Part shown: in pieces, positions 17,544-28,354 of the stretch
How positions within the stretch are numbered: the first letter of the stretch is position 1
Layout: every line of letters begins with the position of its first letter
From: Psychrobacter sp. UBA3480
GTDB taxonomy: Bacteria; Pseudomonadota; Gammaproteobacteria; Pseudomonadales; Moraxellaceae
NCBI RefSeq assembly: GCF_002377945.1
Contig: NZ_DFQV01000011.1
Location: 13,670 to 77,669, forward strand
Direction of reading: 5' to 3'
DNA length: 64,000 bases
Position numbers and translations under genes: made by a program
Notes under the pieces: model-generated
The model's database searches: none
The model's input: only the letters and a program-made list of their open reading frames with translations
Told to the model about the DNA's origin: nothing

Positions 17544-20500
17544 ATGAACCCAGTAGACCAGTTTACCCCGCAAGAGCCGATCTTGTTTAATCCTGTTGAT
17601 ATGCTGTCGCCTGAGTATCTCGCCCAGTCAGCAGAAGCGCTAAATAAGCGTATTTCGCCGTTATATAGCGCCGATGAAGAACGTTGGTTGTCTGAGTTAT
17701 TGCCACTTGCCAAACCCAGTATAGAAGAACGCGATGCTGCTGCTGAGCAAACGCGCAAACTGGTCGAGCACGTACGTAATGATGGCAAAGCCGTCAAAAT
17801 GGTCGACTCATTATTGCTTGAGTATAGCCTTGATACCCAAGAAGGTATCTTGCTAATGAGCTTGGCAGAAGCCTTGATTCGTGTGCCAGACAACTATACA
17901 GCTGATGCGTTGATTCATGACAAAATGAGCGTGGCTGACTGGAAAAAGCACATCAAAAATGACAATGGTTTTATGGTCAATGCCTCTACTTGGGGTATGA
18001 TGATGACGGGCCGTGTTGTCAGTATCGATAGCAGCACCACTGCATCAGGGTTTTTGGATCGTATGACCAAAAAGATGGGCGAGCCTGTCATTCGTAGTGC
18101 GATGCAAAAAGCCATGCGTATCATGGGTCATCAGTTTGTATTGGGCGAGACCATTGAGGACGCCAATAAAAACAGCCAGCCATATCGCAATAGAGGCTAT
18201 ACCTATTCATTTGATATGTTAGGTGAAGCGGCCATCACGCACAAAGACGCAGAAAAATACTTCAACGACTATCTACATGCGATCAGAGCCACGGCCAACG
18301 TAAAAGTCAAAGAAGGCATGCCAAAACCGTCAGTGTCTATCAAATTATCAGCACTGCATCCTCGCTATGAAGCGACACAAGAAGCGCAAGTAATGGGCTT
18401 ATTGCGTCAGCGTTGTTTGCTACTGATTGAAGCAGCACGTGAAGTCAATGTCGATATCAGTATTGATGCTGAAGAAGCAGATCGCCTTGAGATTTCTTTA
18501 AAACTTTTTGAGTCTTTGTACCGCGATAATTTAACGGCGGGCTGGGATGGTTTAGGTATCGTTGTACAAGGGTACTCTAAACGCGCTATCGCTGTATTAG
18601 CGTGGCTGGCTCGTTTGTCGTCTGAGGTCGGTGACCGTATTCCAGTACGTCTGGTAAAAGGCGCTTATTGGGATACTGAGATCAAGCTTGCTCAGCAAAA
18701 AGGTCTATCAGGCTATCCAGTTTGGACACGTAAAGAAGGTACGGATACTGCATACCTTGCTTGTGCGCGCTTCTTATTGTCAGACCATCTGCGCGGCCTA
18801 ATCTGGCCACAGTTTGCGACGCATAATGCACATACATTGTCATCAATCATGACCATGAGTGCACATAGAGACTTTGAATTCCAACGTCTGCACGGCATGG
18901 GCGATGCGCTTTATGATCATATTTTGCAAGCTTATGAGATTCCTGTACGTATCTATGCGCCAGTGGGTGCGCATAAAGACTTGCTACCGTACTTGGTACG
19001 CCGCTTATTAGAGAACGGTGCCAACAGCTCGTTTGTTCATCAGTTGCTAGACAAGTCTTACCCAATCGAAAAGTTAACAGTGCATCCATACGACAAGCTG
19101 CTTGGTAATGCAACATTGCACAATCCAGACATTCCGTTACCGTTAGAGATTTACGGTGAACGCCGTGCAAGTTTTGGCCCTAATATCTTTGTAGAGTCAC
19201 AATGGCTGCCGTTCAAATTAGCTATTGATAGCCATCTACACAAAACATGGTCAGCAACCTCTATCATTAATGGTAAAGCTGTTGATACCTATGAAGTAGA
19301 TGGTCAAACGAATCAGCTTGATACGCAGACTGTACTTGCGCCTTGGAATCATGAAGTTAGTGCTGGTAAAGTAACTTATGCTAACGCTGAAGTGGCTCGC
19401 CAAGCGATTGACGTTGCTGTTGCTGGTCAAGATGTATGGAAAAATGTACCAGCTGCTAAGCGTGCTGAGATATTACGTAAGATCGCTGAGCTATACGAAG
19501 AAAACTACGCTGAACTAATGGCACTATGCCAAGTTGAAGCGGGTAAAACCATGCAAGATGGCATCGATGAAATCAAAGAAGCCGTTGATTTCTGTCGTTT
19601 CTATGCTGACGAAGCAGAGCGTCTAGATGATGTCGTACATGAGTTCACAGACTTGGCTGGTAAGCAGTCTCGTCAAGTGTATAAAGCACGTGGCACTTTC
19701 GTTTGTATCAGTCCATGGAACTTCCCATTGGCTATCTATACGGGACAGATTGTAGCTGCACTTGCTGCAGGTAACACCGTAGTAGCAAAACCTGCTGAAC
19801 AAACCAGTTTGGTAGCTCATTTTGGTGCCCAGTTGATGTATCAAGCGGGTATACCTGCAGAAGCATTGCAATTGGTCATTGGTGCAGGCGACGTAGGTGG
19901 TGCTTTGACGGCTGCTGATAATATCGCAGGTGTGATATTTACCGGTTCGACTCAAACAGCCCAACGTATCAACCAAAGCTTAAATGATCATGCACAAGCT
20001 AGCGGTGAATTGCCTGTCTTTATCGCTGAGACTGGCGGTCAAAATGCGATGATCGTTGACTCAACGGCACTGCCAGAGCAAGTCGTTAGAGATGCGGTAC
20101 TATCAGCATTTGGTTCAGCAGGTCAGCGTTGTTCAGCTTGTCGCATATTGTGTGTACAAGAAGAGATGGCGGATGATTTAATCGAGCTATTGCAAGGTAA
20201 TATGGCTGAGCTGTCTGTAGGTAATCCTCTATATGCTGCCACAGATGTAGGTCCAGTGATTGATGCTGATGCTAAGCATGGTTTAGAGGCGCACATCGAA
20301 CGTATGAGTGCTGAGCCGACTGCTACCATTTTGGCACAGACGCCGATGAGCTCAAGCTCAGTCGTCAGTCAAGAAAAGTCTACCTTTGTATTGCCAACCG
20401 CAATCGAAGTGAAGAGCATTGATGTGATCGGTGGTGAGCACTTTGGTCCAATTCTACACGTACTGCGTTATCAAGCGCGTGATTTGAATAAGCTGATTGA

Positions 20501-20807
20501 TGCCATTAACAACACAGGCTTTGGTTTGACGTTAGGTATCCATAGCCGTATCGAAAATACTGTTGAGCACATTGAGCGCCGTGCCTTTGTCGGTAACACT
20601 TACATCAACCGTAACCAAATCGGCGCGGTCGTAAACGTACAGCCATTTGGTGGTTGTGGTCTATCAGGTACTGGTCCTAAAGCTGGTGGCCCGCACTATG
20701 TCGCGCGTCTCATGCAACTTAGCTCAGAAGCAGTCAACGCTGAACAGTCAGCTGCTCATATGACAGCGACCGAAACCCAAACTACCACTCAAACAGAACT
20801 CGCATAA
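17544..20807 (+). CDS. putA: Bifunctional proline dehydrogenase / P5C dehydrogenase
   Basis: Oxidises proline to glutamate in two steps: an FAD-dependent proline dehydrogenase barrel (roughly residues 130-450, SIKLSALHPRYE) and an NAD-dependent P5C dehydrogenase domain (about 530-1060) with ISPWNFP at 722-727 and catalytic Cys863 in GSAGQRCSACR. The start chosen is ATG 17544, five bases after GGAG, giving 1087 residues; the open frame extends 30 codons further to a TTG without support. It lacks the ribbon-helix-helix DNA-binding domain of E. coli PutA, so it should not autorepress. The C-terminal domain of long PutAs is missing here and is encoded by the next gene. Confidence 0.95.
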   Translation: MNPVDQFTPQEPILFNPVDMLSPEYLAQSAEALNKRISPLYSADEERWLSELLPLAKPSIEERDAAAEQTRKLVEHVRNDGKAVKMVDSLLLEYSLDTQEGILLMSLAEALIRVPDNYTADALIHDKMSVADWKKHIKNDNGFMVNASTWGMMMTGRVVSIDSSTTASGFLDRMTKKMGEPVIRSAMQKAMRIMGHQFVLGETIEDANKNSQPYRNRGYTYSFDMLGEAAITHKDAEKYFNDYLHAIRATANVKVKEGMPKPSVSIKLSALHPRYEATQEAQVMGLLRQRCLLLIEAAREVNVDISIDAEEADRLEISLKLFESLYRDNLTAGWDGLGIVVQGYSKRAIAVLAWLARLSSEVGDRIPVRLVKGAYWDTEIKLAQQKGLSGYPVWTRKEGTDTAYLACARFLLSDHLRGLIWPQFATHNAHTLSSIMTMSAHRDFEFQRLHGMGDALYDHILQAYEIPVRIYAPVGAHKDLLPYLVRRLLENGANSSFVHQLLDKSYPIEKLTVHPYDKLLGNATLHNPDIPLPLEIYGERRASFGPNIFVESQWLPFKLAIDSHLHKTWSATSIINGKAVDTYEVDGQTNQLDTQTVLAPWNHEVSAGKVTYANAEVARQAIDVAVAGQDVWKNVPAAKRAEILRKIAELYEENYAELMALCQVEAGKTMQDGIDEIKEAVDFCRFYADEAERLDDVVHEFTDLAGKQSRQVYKARGTFVCISPWNFPLAIYTGQIVAALAAGNTVVAKPAEQTSLVAHFGAQLMYQAGIPAEALQLVIGAGDVGGALTAADNIAGVIFTGSTQTAQRINQSLNDHAQASGELPVFIAETGGQNAMIVDSTALPEQVVRDAVLSAFGSAGQRCSACRILCVQEEMADDLIELLQGNMAELSVGNPLYAATDVGPVIDADAKHGLEAHIERMSAEPTATILAQTPMSSSSVVSQEKSTFVLPTAIEVKSIDVIGGEHFGPILHVLRYQARDLNKLIDAINNTGFGLTLGIHSRIENTVEHIERRAFVGNTYINRNQIGAVVNVQPFGGCGLSGTGPKAGGPHYVARLMQLSSEAVNAEQSAAHMTATETQTTTQTELA

Positions 20808-20818
20808 GGAGTAGCAAC

Positions 20819-21511
20819 ATGGCGACTGAATTCAAAAAAAATCATGCCCAGGTTTGTGAATCTTGGCGATTACTCGGCGCAGTCAATCGCGCAACGTATC
20901 TACAAGCAGCCATTCCAAAACTGGCATTGCTCACTGGTGATGCCAATAAAGCAAAGCGTTTATTCAACCATTTGTTGAGCGCTGCGCCTAGCTTGGATGA
21001 GATGCATCGTATGACAGGGGCAACAGGCGAGTCCAATGACTTGTATGTGACTGGTCGTGGTAAGACGATGGTCATCGGCGGCGAAACTGCTAGAGCCATG
21101 GCAGTATTAGGTCAGCTTATCGCGGCACTCCTAACAGGTAATGAAGTTATATTGCATTGCCCAAGCCAAGATGAGATGTGTAATGAAGCTGCTAAGATAC
21201 TGCACGACACAGGTATCAGCGAAGATGTATTAAGTGTGGCTAACGATTCGCAAACGGTCACGCTTTTATACATCGATCGTCTAGCACAAGTGGCTGTCTC
21301 TGGTAGCCGCAGCGAGGTGCAAGCTATTAGTCAAGAGCTTGCCAATACTGACGGTATTTTGACACAGGTTATCAGTGTCACTGATATGGAAGGCTTGTCA
21401 GAAATGCTAACGCCTGACTACCTGCATCGCTTTGTCACTGAGCGAGTCAAGACTATCAACACCACAGCAATCGGTGGTAACGCGAGCTTGCTTGAGCTTG
21501 GTACAGAGTAG
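20819..21511 (+). CDS. Detached C-terminal domain of PutA
   Basis: This 230-residue protein has no catalytic aldehyde dehydrogenase residues but matches the C-terminal domain of long PutA proteins: a GATGESND block, then a Rossmann-like middle segment (MAVLGQLIAALLTGNEVI), and a C-terminal motif INTTAIGGNASLLELG equivalent to the conserved VNTAAAGGNASLM end of E. coli PutA. In long PutAs this region covers the P5C dehydrogenase active site and helps seal the substrate tunnel. Its start is 11 bp after putA, with TAAGGAG overlapping the putA stop, in a different frame. It most likely binds PutA in trans; that is inference. Confidence 0.8.
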   Translation: MATEFKKNHAQVCESWRLLGAVNRATYLQAAIPKLALLTGDANKAKRLFNHLLSAAPSLDEMHRMTGATGESNDLYVTGRGKTMVIGGETARAMAVLGQLIAALLTGNEVILHCPSQDEMCNEAAKILHDTGISEDVLSVANDSQTVTLLYIDRLAQVAVSGSRSEVQAISQELANTDGILTQVISVTDMEGLSEMLTPDYLHRFVTERVKTINTTAIGGNASLLELGTE

Positions 21512-21624
21512 AAGAACTGCATTAATTACGAATCCGCTTAGCTTTTATATTGACTTCCATAAAGACTAAGCGGTGTTTGGTAGCGCTATAAATGCCAAAC
21601 TAGTAATTGCAAAAAATGTATAAG

Positions 21625-21666
21625 AAAAAACCGCTATCTGAATAATTATCAGATAGCGGTTTTTTT
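21625..21666. terminator. Bidirectional terminator, putA operon / roxA
   Basis: A perfect 10-bp stem CCGCTATCTG / CAGATAGCGG with a 9-nt loop, six A residues before and seven T residues after, lies between two convergent genes. Confidence 0.92.
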
Positions 21667-21702
21667 ATTTATGCTGTTTAACTGAAGCCTGATGACAGGA
21701 TG

Positions 21703-22887
21703 TTATTCAGAAATATCAACCCATACCCAGCCATTCTCTAGCCATTCGCTCAAGTCATCTGCATCAACATCGGTGACATCGCTATGTTGTAATGCTTCAC
21801 CATTGGCTAAGCGTAATAGTACTGCTATCGCAGTTTCATCGAGCCCATCGATACGTTGACCATTGGCGTACAGCACGGTGCCATCAGTGGTCTGGCTATA
21901 GAGTAGGCGGTTGCTATAGTCCGCCTGCAATGTGGCCCCTTCTGATAGCGCTTGCATAAGCTCATCGGTATCTAACGTTTCTTCTGGCATCAGCGCATCA
22001 TATTGGCGCTTACTAACCACTTCAGAGACTGCTTGGCGAATCATATCATCACCGCGATCGGATTGTAGCATTTCTAGCAATTGTGCCTTGATAGCCGCAA
22101 TACTATCTGCTTGCAATTCACCTGACGCTTGTAGCGCTTGCGGTAGTAGCATCGGGATAAATAGCTTACTGTCGTTAGTCGCAATATCGGCCACGCTATC
22201 AATGATTTGCATCAGGTTTGGACGGCGGCAACCAAACGAGAAAGTCAAACAGTCATTTTGTGCCACACCGAAATGTGATAATTTCGGCGGTACATAAAGG
22301 ACATCACCCGCTTCTAGTATCTCATCAAAGATCAGTTCGCCCATGTCGTCAAATAAACGAAGCGGCTCATCAGCAACAAACTCTGTCTGGTCATCACAAA
22401 ACTTGCCCAACTGCCAACGTCTAGAGCCATAGCCTTGTGCCAAAAATACATCGTAGTCGTCATAATGCTTACCAACCGAACCACCTGCTGGTGCGTAAGA
22501 TACCATGATGTCATCGCGCTGCCATTGCGGAATGAAGTCAAATGCTTGCCACAACTGACCAAGTTCTGGCGACCATTGCTCAAGATTCTGCACCAATACG
22601 GTCCATTGCTCTGGTAGGTTTTCAAAATCCGCTTCATTCAGTGGACTTTTTTTAAGTTGCCACTGTGCCTGACCTTCTTTTTTACTAGCTGCTTGAGTCA
22701 GCAGTCTTGCGCTAGCATCTTCTTCAAGTGCAAGACCAATCATGTCATCTGGCTCAAACATGTTAATCAGCTGCGGCAACCCTTGCTTGATAAGCAGTGG
22801 CTTCTTTTGCCAGTATTCAGATAAGAATTGCTCAGGCGTAATAGAGTCGGGTAAACAAAGAGGAATAGAAGTCATTGATAAATCCAT
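21703..22887 (-). CDS. roxA: Ribosomal protein arginine hydroxylase RoxA (JmjC cupin)
   Basis: 2-oxoglutarate/Fe(II) oxygenase of the YcfD/RoxA group, which in E. coli hydroxylates an arginine of ribosomal protein L16. The 394-residue protein contains the HxD iron ligands H141 and D143 (GKHYDDYDVFL) and distal H205 in YVPPKLSHFG, followed by a C-terminal winged-helix-like region. The frame is open for another 84 codons, but that part overlaps the divergent lipoprotein gene and has no family similarity; ATG 22887 (or 22875) fits the family N-terminus. The gene is convergent with the putA operon. Confidence 0.88.
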   Translation of the reverse strand: MDLSMTSIPLCLPDSITPEQFLSEYWQKKPLLIKQGLPQLINMFEPDDMIGLALEEDASARLLTQAASKKEGQAQWQLKKSPLNEADFENLPEQWTVLVQNLEQWSPELGQLWQAFDFIPQWQRDDIMVSYAPAGGSVGKHYDDYDVFLAQGYGSRRWQLGKFCDDQTEFVADEPLRLFDDMGELIFDEILEAGDVLYVPPKLSHFGVAQNDCLTFSFGCRRPNLMQIIDSVADIATNDSKLFIPMLLPQALQASGELQADSIAAIKAQLLEMLQSDRGDDMIRQAVSEVVSKRQYDALMPEETLDTDELMQALSEGATLQADYSNRLLYSQTTDGTVLYANGQRIDGLDETAIAVLLRLANGEALQHSDVTDVDADDLSEWLENGWVWVDISE

Positions 22888-23065
22888 ATTTTGACGGTGT
22901 ACAAGATTAATAATAAGGGATGCTTTATAGGAAGGTTTTAATAGTTTAAGATTGTCATCTATTTGATATCTATTATTTTGGTGACGTTTATATAGTACAT
23001 ATAAGCAATAACGATTATCAAAACAATAGCTGTCAGCAGAGCATCCACTCAATCGTAGGAACGTT

Positions 23066-23251
23066 ATGAAAAAGCTGCATTTTGTTGTCATCATCGCTAG
23101 CGTGTTTTTGCTACAAGCCTGTGTCCATAAAATCGTCACAGTACCCGCAAAAATCGCTTATAAAACTACCAAAGGCGTGGTCAAAGGAACCGTTGCTGTG
23201 GGTAAAGCCATCATACCAGGCGACAGTGATGACGATGATGATAAAAAATAA
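23066..23251 (+). CDS. Small Moraxellaceae-type lipoprotein
   Basis: A 61-residue protein with a classic lipoprotein signal (basic MKK, hydrophobic core, lipobox LLQAC, lipidated Cys19) and a short mature part with repeated Val/Lys/Gly and a DDDDDKK tail. It resembles a family of tiny lipoproteins annotated in Acinetobacter and Psychrobacter (NF038104-like). TAGGA lies five bases before the ATG. It is divergent from roxA. Function unknown. Confidence 0.8.
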   Translation: MKKLHFVVIIASVFLLQACVHKIVTVPAKIAYKTTKGVVKGTVAVGKAIIPGDSDDDDDKK

Positions 23252-23335
23252 AACCTTACTTATCGACTATGGGTTTTGAATCAAAAGCAATCGAATCAAA
23301 ACCAATCATAGCGTTCAAAGTAAGGTTACTTTTTA
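23252..23335 (+). terminator. Compound hairpin terminator after the lipoprotein gene
   Basis: An outer 10-bp stem (AACCTTACTT, 23252-23261, with 23318-23327) encloses an inner stem (GGTTTTGA with TCAAAACC) and ends in ACTTTTTA. It begins immediately at the lipoprotein stop. Unusually large for a simple terminator. Confidence 0.55.
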
Positions 23336-23380
23336 TTCAGATACTAGCTATTAAGATAACAACTGAATAAGATAAAAGTG

Positions 23381-23430
23381 CTAGAAAGGTAGGAGCGAGT
23401 AAATAATACTAGGCGCTCCTACCTTTCTAG
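23381..23430. terminator. Perfect 17-bp hairpin, lipoprotein / purB
   Basis: CTAGAAAGGTAGGAGCG (23381-23397) is perfectly repeated in inverse at 23414-23430 with a 16-nt loop. It lies 34 bp past the purB stop on the minus strand, with short T-rich flanks on both sides. Most likely a bidirectional terminator. Confidence 0.6.
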
Positions 23431-23464
23431 TTTGATTTCATTACCAGTATGCTCTTATCAGTTA

Positions 23465-24865
<1,401 letters not shown>

Positions 24866-24990
24866 TCAGTAGTTATGAAATAAAAAACTGCAAGAGTCTA
24901 GATAAAAAATTACCATATAATAAACGACGTCGAAATCGTTGCGCGTAATATAGCAGAAATATGATATTAAAAAAGCGGTCTATGCAAATA

Positions 24991-25046
24991 AAGCGATGTT
25001 GACGTCCGTTAAAATCAATCTATGCACTGCGTCAACATCTGTGCTT
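24991..25046 (-). terminator. Possible terminator after mnmA
   Basis: GATGTTGACG (24995-25004) is perfectly inverted at 25030-25039, with a short AAGC/GCTT extension across a bulge. The loop is long (25 nt) and the T tract short, so this is only a candidate. Confidence 0.35.
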
Positions 25047-25068
25047 TAGGTTGGGTCTTAGGAATCAA

Positions 25069-26295
25069 TTAGAATCCGCAAGGTGCATCGATAGATTCAA
25101 TCACGCCGCCGCCTAGACATACTTCATCGATATAAAATACCGCTGACTGACCAGGGGTGACAGCGCGCTGTGGCTCATCAAATACCACGCGCACTTCGCT
25201 GCCATCAGCATTGGTCGCAAATACGCGACACGCTTGATCTGGCTGGCGATAGCGAGACTTTTCCATACAGGCTAGGCCTTCGTCGCTAAATACATCCGCA
25301 GGCGGTAGACCGTCGATCCAATCGAGCTTATAGGCTTTTAGCTCGTTGCTCATTAGCATGGGATGTTCATGCCCTTGACCGACGATTAAACGATTTTTCT
25401 CTAAGTCTTTTGCCAATACAAACCATGGTTCTTCAGGACGGTCTTTAACACCGCCAATACCGATGCCGCCACGTTGACCCAATGTGTAATACATGAGGCC
25501 ATCATGAGTACCGATGACTTTATTATCATCAGTAAGTATCTCGCCTTTTTGAGCAGGCAGATATTGCTGTAAGAAGTCTTTAAAACGGCGCTCACCAATA
25601 AAGCAAATACCCGTAGAGTCTTTCTTTTTAGCCGTCGCTAGGTCATGCTCTTCAGCAATCTGACGTACCACTGGCTTTTCAAGCTCACCAACTGGGAATA
25701 GTGTTTTGGCGATTTTGTCACCGCCAACCGCATGCAAGAAATAGCTTTGGTCTTTATTGTTATCAAGACCGCGTAAGAGCTGTGCAACCTCGTCACCTTC
25801 AGCATTGGTATAGTTCACACTGCGACGCGTATAGTGACCTGTAGCGATATAATCTGCACCAAGGGTCAATGCATAGTCCAAAAACGCCTTAAACTTGATT
25901 TCTTTATTGCACAAGATATCAGGGTTTGGGGTGCGTCCTGCTTTATATTCTGCCAAAAAGTGCTCGAATACGCGATCCCAGTATTCCATAGCAAAGTTGG
26001 CCGTGTGCAGCTTCATACCGATTTTGTCACATACGGCTTGCGCGTCTGCTAAATCATCCATTGCTGTACAGTATTCAGTGCCATCATCTTCTTCCCAGTT
26101 CTTCATAAACAAGCCTTCGACCTTGAAGCCTGCCTGTTGAAGTAATACGGCTGATACAGAAGAATCGACCCCGCCTGACATACCGACGATCACATGCTTG
26201 GTGCTAGGATTTTCAACATCAGCAAGTGTTAAAGGGCGATGAGCATTAAAAGACTCAGAAACGGTTGTGCTTGAGGTATTTTGTATGGCTGACAT
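25069..26295 (-). CDS. mnmA: tRNA U34 2-thiouridylase MnmA
   Basis: Adds sulfur to C2 of wobble uridine in tRNA-Lys, -Glu and -Gln, taking sulfur from the TusE relay (tus genes at 57.8-59.4 kb). The 408-residue protein has the PP-loop SGGVDSS (40-46), catalytic C129 in [12 protein letters not shown], and partner C231 in [11 protein letters not shown]. It carries about 30 extra N-terminal residues compared with E. coli. The frame begins at a TTG (26307), but the ATG at 26295 is preferred; ribosome binding is weak in either case. Confidence 0.95.
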   Translation of the reverse strand: MSAIQNTSSTTVSESFNAHRPLTLADVENPSTKHVIVGMSGGVDSSVSAVLLQQAGFKVEGLFMKNWEEDDGTEYCTAMDDLADAQAVCDKIGMKLHTANFAMEYWDRVFEHFLAEYKAGRTPNPDILCNKEIKFKAFLDYALTLGADYIATGHYTRRSVNYTNAEGDEVAQLLRGLDNNKDQSYFLHAVGGDKIAKTLFPVGELEKPVVRQIAEEHDLATAKKKDSTGICFIGERRFKDFLQQYLPAQKGEILTDDNKVIGTHDGLMYYTLGQRGGIGIGGVKDRPEEPWFVLAKDLEKNRLIVGQGHEHPMLMSNELKAYKLDWIDGLPPADVFSDEGLACMEKSRYRQPDQACRVFATNADGSEVRVVFDEPQRAVTPGQSAVFYIDEVCLGGGVIESIDAPCGF

Positions 26296-26555
26296 AAAAC
26301 GGCTCAACTATTTATACGTTATCCAAAGTACATGCCGACGCCAAGTGTTATGCAATCACTACAATACGTAGTCTCAGCACAACAACGTCAGCTTGTCTTT
26401 TGGATCTGGTATTATGATAAAATAAACGTCATATTATACCAGTTAATTGAAACTGGTGGCGACCGATGGTGTCTGGCTACTAGTAAAACCGCTTTGAAAA
26501 TTCAGATAGTGGTTTTGAATTATTTTAATCACCTTTAACTCATCTTGGAATAATA

Positions 26556-27059
26556 ATGATAAAAATTGGTCAAGGTATCGATGTTCATGCTTTTCATAAT
26601 AATGGTCAGCAGCAACAATATGTCATCCTAGCGGGCGTGCCTATTGAGCATACTCACAGTTTGCTCGCACACTCTGATGGGGATGTGGTCTTGCATGCAT
26701 TGGCTGACGCGCTACTTGGTGCATTGGCGCTTGGTGATATCGGGCAGCATTTCCCCGATACCGATGCGGCACATGCTGGATTGGATTCACGAGTACTGCT
26801 GCGTTATGTTTATAGTAAAGTGCAAGAGGCTGGTTACAGCCTAGGCAATGCTGATATTACCGTAATGTGTGAACGTCCAAAGTTAGCGCCGCATAATCTA
26901 GCCATGCGCGCCAATATCGCTAGTGACCTGCAAACGGATATTAGCAATATCAGTGTGAAAGCCACCACAACTGAAAAATTGGGATTTACGGGTCGTCAAG
27001 AGGGCATCATGGCCAATGCCGTGGTATTATTAGTCCCTAATGCTATCGAACCTACATAG
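26556..27059 (+). CDS. ispF: 2-C-methyl-D-erythritol 2,4-cyclodiphosphate synthase
   Basis: MEP-pathway enzyme that cyclises the CDP-ME phosphate intermediate to MEcPP and CMP. The 167-residue protein shows the zinc ligands D9 and H11 in GIDVHAF, the [19 protein letters not shown] block, and the C-terminal [16 protein letters not shown] signature. GGA lies before the ATG. It is a monofunctional enzyme; ispD is not adjacent. The 250-bp gap to mnmA holds only weak reading frames. Confidence 0.96.
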   Translation: MIKIGQGIDVHAFHNNGQQQQYVILAGVPIEHTHSLLAHSDGDVVLHALADALLGALALGDIGQHFPDTDAAHAGLDSRVLLRYVYSKVQEAGYSLGNADITVMCERPKLAPHNLAMRANIASDLQTDISNISVKATTTEKLGFTGRQEGIMANAVVLLVPNAIEPT

Positions 27060-27175
27060 ATCGCAATTCGTGCTTGTAATACAGCGGCAGTCGCCCCATG
27101 TATCAGCCACGTCTTTACACAATTATTTTATATAAATAATCATTTTAATGAACCGCTTTATCAATAGGAGCTTTT

Positions 27176-27526
27176 ATGAGTGAGCAAACCCCAAACACTG
27201 CTGCAAACGACGTTGAACAATTGATCCGTGATCAAATCCGTGACAATAAAGTTATTATCTACATGAAAGGCACACCGCAATTTCCACAGTGTGGCTTTTC
27301 AGCGCGCTCTATCGAAGTGTTGACTCAGATTGGTCGTCCATTTGCGTTTGTAAATATTTTAGAAAACCCAGAAATCCGTGCAACGTTGCCAAAAATTGCG
27401 AACTGGCCAACGTTCCCGCAATTATGGATTGATGGCGAGTTAATGGGTGGATCAGACATCATCTTACAGATGTATCAATCAGGCGAGCTAAAGCCATTGG
27501 TTGAAGCAAACAGCCCTGCTGCTTAA
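27176..27526 (+). CDS. grxD: Monothiol glutaredoxin (Grx4 type)
   Basis: Monothiol glutaredoxin that binds and delivers [2Fe-2S] clusters. The 116-residue protein carries the CGFS active site at 39-42 (FPQCGFSARS), followed by the cis-Pro region NWPTFPQLWIDGELMGGSDI that contacts glutathione. TAGGAGC precedes the ATG. It is monocistronic, with its own terminator. Confidence 0.96.
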   Translation: MSEQTPNTAANDVEQLIRDQIRDNKVIIYMKGTPQFPQCGFSARSIEVLTQIGRPFAFVNILENPEIRATLPKIANWPTFPQLWIDGELMGGSDIILQMYQSGELKPLVEANSPAA

Positions 27527-27590
27527 GACTTGAAAGTGTGAATTGGATGTCTTTGATGTCTAATTAGCCTTTGCAAGACACAAGTACAGC

Positions 27591-27629
27591 AAACCCAGAT
27601 AGTCATTTGATGGCTATTTGGGTTTTTTT
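27591..27629 (+). terminator. Terminator after grxD
   Basis: AAACCCAGATAGTCA pairs with TGGCTATTTGGGTTT (minor mismatches, short loop) and is followed by a T run, 65 bp past the grxD stop. Confidence 0.85.
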
Positions 27630-27793
27630 ATTGTCGCTATTAATATCGTTAGTACCGTATTTATTATTGTCCCCATTAGTATTTCCGCGCGCCTATGTCA
27701 TTAGGTTTCGTTGTTTTTATAGGATTTACCCCCATATAGTGTCCAAGATACCAGCGATATAAATAATAATTATCAGATGAGTAAGAGAGCTTT

Positions 27794-28354
27794 ATGAATA
27801 ACCAAACCAGCGAACAGTTAAATGAGCAAAAAGAAGCGGCTGAGCAGGCGGCGATTGAAAAACGCCGTGAACGTCTAAAAAACGAATCGACACGCATTAT
27901 TGAGATTGCTAATAATGAGTCATACTCAGCACTTAAATGTATTCATCAGCTTAGTGTGGCAGGCGGTGCAACTGAAGCGACGTATGTGGCTATCGAGCAG
28001 CGCATCGTTGTAGACCAAGATCCTGCAGGTGCTTATCATTTGGCACTTTTAGCACAGAACACACCAGATTTGCCTATCGATGCTCGTCAGCTTATCGAGT
28101 TGGTAGTCAACAAGGGTGATAACCATCAACGCTTGGCATTGCTTAAAAACTTACCGTTACCGCCAGTTGATCTCATCAAAGAGCAGATTTTAGCCAGTGA
28201 TGATGGTGAGGCAATTGGTCAAATGAACGCCTATCTACAGATCAATCCAGAAGGGTATGGTAGTCATCATATGCTGTCTAGTGGGCAATCAGATCAGATC
28301 GTACCGCTTAGCCCTGGCAATAATAACCAAAATAATAATCAAAACAGTAACTAG
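27794..28354 (+). CDS. Conserved hypothetical protein, 186 residues
   Basis: I do not recognise a named family. The protein has a charged, probably coiled-coil N-terminus (about residues 5-32, rich in Glu, Gln, Lys, Arg), a helical middle that may form HEAT- or TPR-like repeats (SYSALKCIHQLSVAGG, AGAYHLALLAQNTP, DARQLIELVV), and an Asn/Gln-rich tail. There is no signal peptide or membrane segment, so it is likely cytoplasmic. Codon use matches its neighbours. The gene stands alone between the grxD terminator and a MITE-like element. Confidence 0.7.
   Translation: MNNQTSEQLNEQKEAAEQAAIEKRRERLKNESTRIIEIANNESYSALKCIHQLSVAGGATEATYVAIEQRIVVDQDPAGAYHLALLAQNTPDLPIDARQLIELVVNKGDNHQRLALLKNLPLPPVDLIKEQILASDDGEAIGQMNAYLQINPEGYGSHHMLSSGQSDQIVPLSPGNNNQNNNQNSN

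Noticed and set aside
20807..20819. Frameshift between putA and the following gene
   Set aside because: The second gene has its own Shine-Dalgarno and ATG, and putA ends in a non-conserved polar tail, so a true two-gene arrangement is more likely.
22888..23139. N-terminal extension of RoxA by 84 codons
   Set aside because: It overlaps the divergent lipoprotein gene and lacks similarity to the family.
26332..26538. 68-codon frame between mnmA and ispF
   Set aside because: No ribosome binding site, no family resemblance; fills an intergenic region by chance.
27571..27762. 63-codon frame after grxD
   Set aside because: It runs through the grxD terminator stem; its hydrophobic composition comes from the T-rich sequence.
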